DNA from: Desulfocapsa sp. | Lineage (GTDB): Bacteria; Desulfobacterota; Desulfobulbia; Desulfobulbales; Desulfocapsaceae | Assembly: GCA_020717935.1 (NCBI GenBank) | Contig: DYDK01000060.1 | Location: 1 to 9,109 of the forward strand | DNA: 9,109 nt | Direction of reading: 5' to 3' | Shown here: positions 1 through 4,954 of the stretch, in pieces | How the letters are laid out: each line of letters starts with the position of its first letter | Position numbering within the stretch: position 1 is the first letter of the stretch | Translations under genes and position numbers: made by a program | Notes under the pieces: model-generated | Databases searched by the model: none | What the model was told of the DNA's origin: nothing | Seen by the model: the letters and a program-made list of their open reading frames with translations, nothing else

Positions 1-145
1 ATGACTGAAAATCCTGCGCAATACGGAACGATTTATTCTTGCCGAGGCCCTAAGGGTCTGACTTCGCACAACGAAATCTACGCGATTACAGGATTGAGGT
101 GTGAGTTGGCCTTGCGGTAAAGACAAATATCAGGTATTTTCTGCG

Positions 146-164
146 TTGTTCTCGTCGAGAACAA
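146..164. repeat. Perfect short palindrome
   Basis: TTGTTCTCG and its complement CGAGAACAA flank a single central T, giving nine perfect pairs in DNA or an 8-bp stem with a 3-nt loop in RNA. It sits two bases from the tRNA terminator hairpin, on the side transcribed after it. It has no U-run of its own on the plus strand. On the minus strand it directly follows the T-run of the neighbouring terminator. It could be a protein-binding operator or a second, backup hairpin; nothing in the sequence decides between these. Confidence 0.45.
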
Positions 165-166
165 AA

Positions 167-199
167 AAAGGGTCACAAGTGAACAACTTGTGACCCTTT
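167..199 (-). terminator. Rho-independent terminator of tRNA-Cys
   Basis: A 14-bp perfect stem (167-180 paired with 186-199) encloses a 5-nt loop. Read on the minus strand, the 3' arm runs directly into a stretch of seven T residues. It begins only nine bases after the CCA end of the tRNA, so it is well placed to end tRNA transcription. On the plus strand the hairpin is followed by GGATTTC with no U-run, so it should act in one direction only. Confidence 0.9.
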
Positions 200-207
200 G
201 GATTTCA

Positions 208-282
208 TGGAGGCGGCGAGCGGATTTGAACCGCTGAATCATGGTTTTGCAGACCAGTGCCTTACCACTTGGCTACGCCGCC
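208..282 (-). tRNA. tRNA-Cys (anticodon GCA)
   Basis: The minus strand folds into a complete cloverleaf. The acceptor stem GGCGGCG (276-282) pairs with CGCCGCC (212-218), the discriminator is U, and the 3' CCA is encoded at 208-210. The D arm is GCC...GGC around AGTGGTAA. The anticodon arm has the loop CTGCAAA with GCA at 248-250. The variable loop is 5 nt, and the T arm AGCGG-TTCAAAT-CCGCT is canonical. The first pair of the anticodon stem (position 27-43) is a C/U mismatch, which is tolerated. GCA decodes UGC/UGU, so this is cysteine. It is a single-gene unit with its own promoter upstream and a strong terminator downstream, diverging from rnc. I see no integration footprint at its 3' end. 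Confidence 0.96.
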
Positions 283-337
283 TTTTTGAACAGTTGTGAA
301 CAGGCTTGTTGGATCAGTCAAGAAACAGACTGCGAGC

Positions 338-367
338 CTTATATACCACAGTTTGTCTTTTTGACAA
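338..367 (-). promoter_or_regulatory. Sigma70-type promoter for tRNA-Cys
   Basis: On the minus strand there is a TTGTCA -35 box (362-367, one mismatch to consensus). It is followed by TATATA (340-345, 16-bp spacer) or TATAAG (338-343, 18-bp spacer) as the -10 box. A GC-rich stretch (GGCTCGC) comes next, of the kind that makes stable-RNA promoters responsive to the stringent response. The start point would be near position 331, leaving a leader of about 50 nt before the mature tRNA 5' end. The -35 box lies only 12 bp upstream of the rnc start codon. Confidence 0.65.
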
Positions 368-379
368 GGGGAAAATGGG

Positions 380-1108
380 ATGGGTATTGATTCATTGACG
401 CAGAAGAACAAACAGGAACTTGCACTCTTTGAACAGATTCTGGGCTACCGGTTTACCGATTTACGCTTGTTGCAGAAGGCCTTGGTGCACGCTTCCTTTG
501 CCTTTGAACATGCCTTTGCCGGTCAGGACAATGAAACCCTGGAGTTCCTTGGCGATGCGGTTCTCGATCTGGTGGTGGGGGCGGCCTTATTTCAAAGGTT
601 TCCGGCGATGCGTGAAGGGGGGTTAACGAAATTGCGGGCCGCACTGGTCAATGAAACCCATCTGGCAACGATGGCCAGGGCTGTGGAGTTGGGCCGTTTT
701 TTGAGTTTGGGCAAGGGGGAAGAGGCCTCCAATGGACGCAATAAGTCATCCATTCTTTCCTGTGCCTATGAGGCTGTGGTTGGGGCAATTTTTGAAGATA
801 GTGGTTATGAAACGGCACAAGATTTTGTGCTTCGTTTTTTTATCCCCACCTTTGATGCGCGACGAGAAGAATTATTGATTGCCGACGCCAAAAGTCGTTT
901 GCAGGAACTCCTGCAGGAACAGTATAATGAAGCGCCATCGTACCGCTTGGAGGCCGAAGACGGCCCTTCCCATCAAAAGATATTTACGGTGGCGGTGATT
1001 TTTCGGGAGAGCGTTCTTGGCATCGGTACTGCTGGTTCCAAAAAAGAGGCCGAGCAACGGGCCGCTGCCGCAGTGCTTGCCGAGTATGATGCCGTAGATG
1101 GACAATGA
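380..1108 (+). CDS. rnc: Ribonuclease III
   Basis: Endoribonuclease that cuts double-stranded RNA, in cells mainly rRNA precursors and structured mRNAs. The 242-residue product has the normal bacterial length. An N-terminal catalytic domain (about 15-160) carries the family signature NETLEFLGDAVL at 52-63, giving acidic residues E52, E55 and D59. E79 follows, and E131 stands in SCAYEAVVGA. A double-stranded-RNA-binding domain spans about 170-238 and ends in the typical KKEAE helix (221-225). At 128 there is Cys where E. coli has the metal-binding Asp114 (ILADTVE); this codon is TGT, two bases away from an Asp codon. The ATG at 380 is preceded by AAGGGG eight bases upstream; an ATG at 375 runs into a stop after seven codons. 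No clear plus-strand promoter is visible in the 97 bp shared with the tRNA promoter. Identity is very secure; full activity is assumed. Confidence 0.97.
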   Translation: MGIDSLTQKNKQELALFEQILGYRFTDLRLLQKALVHASFAFEHAFAGQDNETLEFLGDAVLDLVVGAALFQRFPAMREGGLTKLRAALVNETHLATMARAVELGRFLSLGKGEEASNGRNKSSILSCAYEAVVGAIFEDSGYETAQDFVLRFFIPTFDARREELLIADAKSRLQELLQEQYNEAPSYRLEAEDGPSHQKIFTVAVIFRESVLGIGTAGSKKEAEQRAAAAVLAEYDAVDGQ

Positions 1109-1388
1109 TACTGTCTATGGAAGTCATTTGTTCCCGAACCACAGATGAGCCCCTAAGAGGAAAAATCTATGTTCTCCCAGAGGGACTTCATCCCCAACGG
1201 AATTGCTTACTTCGCCGTTCTCGTTTGCGATGATGCGGGGCTTTATTTCACTTTGGATTCCTGTTGACATTGAGAAGATAACGAATGGTGACGAAGCAGT
1301 ACAAGGAATACGGAAAGAATCTATGGAGTGCAGCTGATAAAAGTGCCCGTTTGAATGCGAATTGGAATCAGTGAAAAGAGGAGAGAAA
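1109..1388. other. Spacer between rnc and dgkA, no secure gene
   Basis: This 280-bp stretch has no supported gene. Two short plus-strand frames follow one another with an ATGA overlap: 1117-1233 (38 residues) and 1230-1337 (35 residues, open back to 1149). A third, 1169-1267 (32 residues), has a passable AGAGG ribosome site. None has a recognisable product. The first two together could be a degraded, frameshifted coding remnant, but this is speculative. A TTGACA hexamer lies at 1264-1269 with no matching -10 box. I see no terminator after rnc. Confidence 0.4.
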
Positions 1389-1760
1389 ATGAATGGAGTG
1401 AAAGCAACCGGACTGCGCCGCATTATCAATGCCGCTGGTTATTCCTGGTGTGGTTTGAAAACGGCCTGGAAAGGTGAAGCCGCATTTCGCCAAGAGCTTT
1501 TTCTGTTGGTTGTTTTACTTCCCCTTGCCTGTGTTCTTGGGGAAAATGGGGTTGAGTGGGCCTTGCTGATCGGTGTGTGCCTGATTGTCTTGATGACAGA
1601 ATTGCTTAATTCTGCTATTGAGGCCGTCGTTGACCGTATTGGCCCCGAGCATCATCCATTGGCTGGAGCCGCCAAAGATATTGGTTCGGCGGCGGTGTTG
1701 ATTGCCCTGATGCTGGTGGTTTTGGTGTGGGGTCTGGTGCTGTTTGACCATTATGCCTAA
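1389..1760 (+). CDS. dgkA: Diacylglycerol kinase (DgkA family)
   Basis: Small inner-membrane kinase that uses MgATP to turn diacylglycerol into phosphatidate, recycling the lipid released when head groups of phospholipids are transferred to envelope glycans or lipid A. The ATG at 1389 follows GAGGAGAG closely and gives 123 residues, matching the 122 of E. coli DgkA; a TTG nine codons earlier is open but unnecessary. Family landmarks are clear: AAGYSWCGL at 15-23, the amphipathic EAAFRQE helix at 30-36, then the motif from E71 through NSAIEAVVDR. E71, N74, E78 and D82 match E. coli E69, N72, E76 (catalytic base) and D80. AKDIGSAAVLIA precedes the last membrane helix. Three transmembrane helices lie at about 37-51, 56-74 and 97-118. 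The gene stands 97 bp upstream of the eptA-like gene; this pairing is functionally logical, since EptA-type enzymes release diacylglycerol. Confidence 0.96.
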   Translation: MNGVKATGLRRIINAAGYSWCGLKTAWKGEAAFRQELFLLVVLLPLACVLGENGVEWALLIGVCLIVLMTELLNSAIEAVVDRIGPEHHPLAGAAKDIGSAAVLIALMLVVLVWGLVLFDHYA

Positions 1761-1798
1761 AGCTCTCTCAGCACTTGTTGAATAAAACTCCTGCAATT

Positions 1799-1839
1799 AC
1801 CAAAAATTCCATGTCGTTTGGTGATCGGAATTGATTGGT
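1799..1839. repeat. Imperfect palindrome between dgkA and eptA-like gene
   Basis: ACCAA-A-AATTCC (1799-1810) is mirrored by GGAATT-GA-TTGGT (1827-1839) around a 16-nt loop, giving 5 + 6 pairs with a small internal bulge. A T-rich tract (CTTGTTTTTG) follows. It could be a weak attenuator or terminator between the two genes, or an operator in front of the second gene. The stem is AT-rich and I would not rely on it. Confidence 0.25.
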
Positions 1840-1857
1840 CTTGTTTTTGATCGTTGA

Positions 1858-3567
1858 ATGAATCAAAAAATAAAAAACATTTTGCTCTCCTCACCACCCT
1901 CATTTTTCAGGCGGGTACTGGAGAGGATTCTGCATCCACGAGTCAGCAGCATCCAGTTGACCCTGGCGGTTTCTGGGCTGTTGGTGTGCTTCTATAATAC
2001 TGCGTTCTGGTCCGAGTTGTGGAAGATCGCCGCTGCTTCTCAGCAGAGCTGGTTCTTTTTGGCTTCGATTTTTTTGGTGTTGCTGGTCTTTATCAATTTC
2101 TGTCTTTCTCTGTTGAGTTTCCGGTATTTCATCAAACCTTCGTTGATCATTATTCTCTTTGTGGCGGCTTTTGCCGCCTATTTTATGAAGACTTATGGGA
2201 TTATGATTGATCGTTCGATGATCAAAAATATCCTGACAATGGATGTTGGCAATGTCTCGGAATTGTTGAATGTCAAAATGCTCTATTTTGTTGTCGTGTT
2301 GGGAGTGCTTCCTTCCCTGGTGATTGTGCGGGTCGAAATTCGTCATTATGCTCTCGTGAAAGAGTTGTTTATGATGCTCGGTGCGGTGTTGACCAGCCTG
2401 GTGATTTTTGTTGTTGTCTTGATCTCTTTTTATAAAGACTACATTTCATTAGGAAATAATTACAACTATTTACGGCATCTGATAAATCCGGTTAATTCCA
2501 TTTATGCCGTGGTCTCATTTGTCAAAAAAACAGTGACGAGTGGCAATGTTGTGGTCAGGCCCATTGGTGAGGATGCCCGATTGGAGACGGTGGGGCGCGA
2601 GCAGAGTAAGAAGCGGTTGGTGATTCTGGTGGTGGGTGAGGCGGCCAGGGCCCGTAATTTTTCACTCAATGGCTATGGTAAAAAGACCAATCCCCTGCTT
2701 GAAAAAGAGGATATCCTCAATTTCACGAATACCTGGTCGTGCGGGACGGTCAGCACCTTGTCTCTGCCCTGTATGTTTTCTCATTTTGGACAAGAAGCGT
2801 ATAGCGACGCCAAGGCCGAAAGGCATGAGGGTTTGCTGGATGTTTTGAAACGAGCCGGTGTTCAGGTGCTGTGGCGGGAAAATAATTCCGGTTGTCGTGG
2901 GGTCTGCGATCGGGTGGAAATACAGATGCCAGGAAGACAGGAATCAGGGGCCAGGGGCCGGAGTCCAGGAGAAGACGGACTGTGCGTGGATGGTGAATGT
3001 CAGGATATGGTCTTGTTGTCGGGCTTGCAGTCGTATATTGACCATATTGAGAGTGATGCCTTTATCGTTCTGCACCAGAAGGGGAGCTATGGACCGGCGT
3101 ATTATCGGCGTTCACCTCCTGCGTTCAAGGCCTTTCTTCCTGAGTGTACCACCAATCAGCTTCAGGAGTGTCGAACCGATGAGCTGGTGAACGCTTATGA
3201 TAACACCATCCTTTACACTGATTATTTTCTGGCCCAGGTTATTGACTTGCTGAAGAAGAATGGTGAGCAGTTTGAGGGGGCCATGCTCTATCTCTCGGAT
3301 TCAGGGGAGTCTTTAGGAGAAAAAAACATCTATCTGCATGGCGTGCCGTATATGATTGCTCCGGATGAACAAAAACATGTCCCCTTTATCCTGTGGATGG
3401 GAGAAGCTTTTGCTGCCGGAAGTCGTCTTGATAAAGAATGTCTGCGAAAAAAAATAGACGCCCCCCTTTCTCATGACAATCTCTTCCATTCTGCTCTGGG
3501 AATGATGAGGGTGAAGACAGCGATGTATAACAAGGAACTGGATATTTTTGCTGGTTGTCGGCAGTAA
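1858..3567 (+). CDS. eptA: EptA/MCR-family phosphoethanolamine transferase, divergent active site
   Basis: Family members move phosphoethanolamine from phosphatidylethanolamine to lipid A on the outer face of the inner membrane, which lowers charge and polymyxin binding. The 569-residue product has five N-terminal membrane helices (about 32-50, 64-88, 94-110, 141-158, 172-192) and a periplasmic sulfatase-like domain from about 250. Landmarks are VVGEAARARNFSLNGY (E261), SCGT...PCMFS (295-308), WRENNSGCRGVCDR, YDNTILYTDYFL, SDSGESLGE (480-488) and IYLHG (H494). Cysteine pairs match known disulfides (C295/C305 and others). Kept against MCR-1 are E246, N329, S330, H390, D465, E468 and H478. Changed are Thr285 to S299, Lys333 to R347, His395 to Y411, His466 to S482, Thr112 to M128 and Glu116 to N132. 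The loop at about 353-375 is longer than usual and G/R/P-rich. The ATG directly follows an in-frame TGA and has no clear ribosome site. Fold assignment is secure; substrate and activity are uncertain. Confidence 0.88.
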   Translation: MNQKIKNILLSSPPSFFRRVLERILHPRVSSIQLTLAVSGLLVCFYNTAFWSELWKIAAASQQSWFFLASIFLVLLVFINFCLSLLSFRYFIKPSLIIILFVAAFAAYFMKTYGIMIDRSMIKNILTMDVGNVSELLNVKMLYFVVVLGVLPSLVIVRVEIRHYALVKELFMMLGAVLTSLVIFVVVLISFYKDYISLGNNYNYLRHLINPVNSIYAVVSFVKKTVTSGNVVVRPIGEDARLETVGREQSKKRLVILVVGEAARARNFSLNGYGKKTNPLLEKEDILNFTNTWSCGTVSTLSLPCMFSHFGQEAYSDAKAERHEGLLDVLKRAGVQVLWRENNSGCRGVCDRVEIQMPGRQESGARGRSPGEDGLCVDGECQDMVLLSGLQSYIDHIESDAFIVLHQKGSYGPAYYRRSPPAFKAFLPECTTNQLQECRTDELVNAYDNTILYTDYFLAQVIDLLKKNGEQFEGAMLYLSDSGESLGEKNIYLHGVPYMIAPDEQKHVPFILWMGEAFAAGSRLDKECLRKKIDAPLSHDNLFHSALGMMRVKTAMYNKELDIFAGCRQ

Positions 3568-3820
3568 TTCCCAATGTTTTTTAGGGGCCGACGGCCTCCC
3601 CAGTGAAATCTACATTGTACTTAGCCTCATTATTGAGCACATTTCGTTGTATTTCTTGGTCGTTTGAGCAGGCAAGGGGCCGTTAAGAAATAGCTTGAAC
3701 TTTTTATCCATTTTTTACGGCCTATTACGCCTCGTAGGAAGTCCCCTTGGGGGATATCATTCATGAATGTAAACAATCCAAGTTGTTTTTTTACGATGGC
3801 TTATTCTCCGTTTTTCGTTC
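3568..3820. other. Spacer after eptA-like gene, no gene
   Basis: There is no supported coding region here. A GC-rich hairpin (3584-3601, GGGGCC/GGCC-T-CCCC) sits 16 bp after the eptA stop, but it is preceded rather than followed by T residues, so it is not a standard terminator. A perfect 12-bp palindrome CATTCATGAATG lies at 3758-3769. Next to it AAACAA/TTGTTT (about 3771-3789) forms a weak AT stem ending in a T-run, which could be a poor terminator. I could not find a good -35/-10 pair for the downstream operon. Confidence 0.4.
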
Positions 3821-3888
3821 AGATTGCAGGATGCGTCTCACGCGCCAATAAATACAACGAATAATGCGTGGGACGCACCCTGCAATCT
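3821..3888. repeat. REP/MITE-like palindromic element
   Basis: Two 23-bp arms (3821-3843 and 3866-3888) are inverted copies differing at two positions (one A/C mismatch and one position that is G-U in RNA), around a 22-nt AT-rich loop. The arms contain GCGTCTCACGC and GCGTGGGACGC. They resemble, from memory, the GTGCGT...ACGCAC palindromes scattered through many proteobacterial genomes, often spread by RAYT-type transposases. No transposase is present and no flanking target duplication is evident. The element ends 10 bp before the start codon of the radical SAM gene, so its transcript hairpin would occupy the place of a ribosome-binding site. Confidence 0.75.
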
Positions 3889-3898
3889 ATTGTTGATT

Positions 3899-4954
3899 AT
3901 GCCTTTTGTTATCCCTATTTTCATTTCCCATCAGGGCTGTCCCCAACACTGCCTTTTCTGTAATCAGCATACGATTGCTGGTGAGAGAAAAGGTGAGAGT
4001 GACCATGTTGTTCATAACGAACAGATGGCACAGGTGGCTGTTACCATAAGCGAATGGCTGGCACGACCCAGGCGAGAGAATCGAGAAGGTGGGCGGGAGC
4101 ATGGCTATCGCTCGGTGCAGGTGGCGTTTTTCGGCGGCTCCTTTACCTGTCTGTCGCTGAGGTATCAGGATGCCTTGCTGGCGGCGGTTCAGCCATTTTT
4201 GCAGTCAGGAGATGTTGATTGTATCCGCCTCTCTACTCGTCCTGATTGCGTGGAGAGTGCAACCTGTGCCCATCTTCTGGCTCGGGGGGTTCGAATTGTT
4301 GAATTGGGAATTCAGTCCCTGGATGCCCGTGTGTTGGAAGCTTCCCATCGTGGCCATGATGCTGATGATTGTCGGCGGGCCGTGGTCTGTTTGCAGGCGG
4401 CGGGGATGGAGCTGGGGGTGCAACTGATGCCAGGACTGCCCTTTGAGAATACGGCCTCTTTTTTGCGGACCATTCGTGAGGTGGTGGCGATGGCTCCATC
4501 CTTTGTTCGTCTCTATCCGGTACTGGTGATGGAGCAGACCGAACTTGCGGCTGCATACCGGCGGGGCGAATATCGGCCGCTGTCCATGAATCTGGCTCTT
4601 GCTCGGTCGTGTCGGGCCAAGGAGATGCTGGCAGCTGCTGGTATCAAGGTGGTACGAATCGGCCTGCAAGCCACGACTGCCTTGGAACACGGGCTGGTGG
4701 CCGGTCCATGGCATCCGGCCTTTGGCGAACTGGTGACGGCCAGAATCTGGTTCAAGAGGATTCGTTCTTTACTGGCGAGCTGTCCGCCTGGAAAACGATT
4801 GTCATTGCAGATTGCCCCCGCCGACCTTTCGGCGGTGCTGGGCCAGAAACGATGCAATTGGCAGCGATTAGAACAGTTAGGTCTGGTGTCCAGGCTCAAA
4901 CTTGAAACCGATATAACACTCCCAAGGGGAACATTGAAGTATGCTGTCCATTAA
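3899..4954 (+). CDS. Elp3-like radical SAM protein (short form, COG1243 type)
   Basis: Radical S-adenosylmethionine protein of the group related to the catalytic half of Elp3 (tRNA wobble-uridine modification); the exact substrate of the bacterial short form is not known to me. The 351-residue product begins PFVIPIFISHQG and carries the cluster motif C14-x3-C18-x2-C21 (CPQHCLFC). AFFGGSFT (76-83) is the SAM-binding GG region, followed by RLSTRPD (110-116), VELGIQSLD (134-142), RLYPVLVMEQTEL (from 204) and GPWHPAFGELV (from 269), all typical of this group. There is no C-terminal acetyltransferase domain, unlike full Elp3. The ATG at 3899 is chosen because homologues start with a similar short IPIF lead-in. 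The frame is open upstream through the palindromic repeat, where only a TTG is available. No Shine-Dalgarno sequence is visible. It overlaps the ABC-F gene by 14 bp. Confidence 0.88.
   Translation: MPFVIPIFISHQGCPQHCLFCNQHTIAGERKGESDHVVHNEQMAQVAVTISEWLARPRRENREGGREHGYRSVQVAFFGGSFTCLSLRYQDALLAAVQPFLQSGDVDCIRLSTRPDCVESATCAHLLARGVRIVELGIQSLDARVLEASHRGHDADDCRRAVVCLQAAGMELGVQLMPGLPFENTASFLRTIREVVAMAPSFVRLYPVLVMEQTELAAAYRRGEYRPLSMNLALARSCRAKEMLAAAGIKVVRIGLQATTALEHGLVAGPWHPAFGELVTARIWFKRIRSLLASCPPGKRLSLQIAPADLSAVLGQKRCNWQRLEQLGLVSRLKLETDITLPRGTLKYAVH

Noticed and set aside
1..120. Plus-strand frame open from the first base to a TAA (39 codons).
   Set aside because: It is open from the window edge, has no recognisable product, and could be chance. 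The opposite strand is equally open in the same register. It could be the tail of a gene from outside the window, but this cannot be supported.
1264..1269. Perfect TTGACA hexamer as a dgkA promoter -35 box.
   Set aside because: No acceptable -10 box occurs 15-19 bp downstream.
1362..1388. Upstream TTG start for dgkA.
   Set aside because: The ATG at 1389 has a strong GAGGAGAG site and yields the standard family length.
1124..1429. Minus-strand 101-codon frame across the rnc-dgkA spacer.
   Set aside because: It overlaps the dgkA start, has no ribosome site and matches no family I know.
3584..3601. GC-rich hairpin after the eptA-like gene as a terminator.
   Set aside because: T residues lie before the hairpin, not after it, and the minus strand has no T-run either.
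3824..3898. TTG start extending the radical SAM protein by 25 residues.
   Set aside because: The extension is encoded by the palindromic element and its translation does not resemble the family N-terminus.
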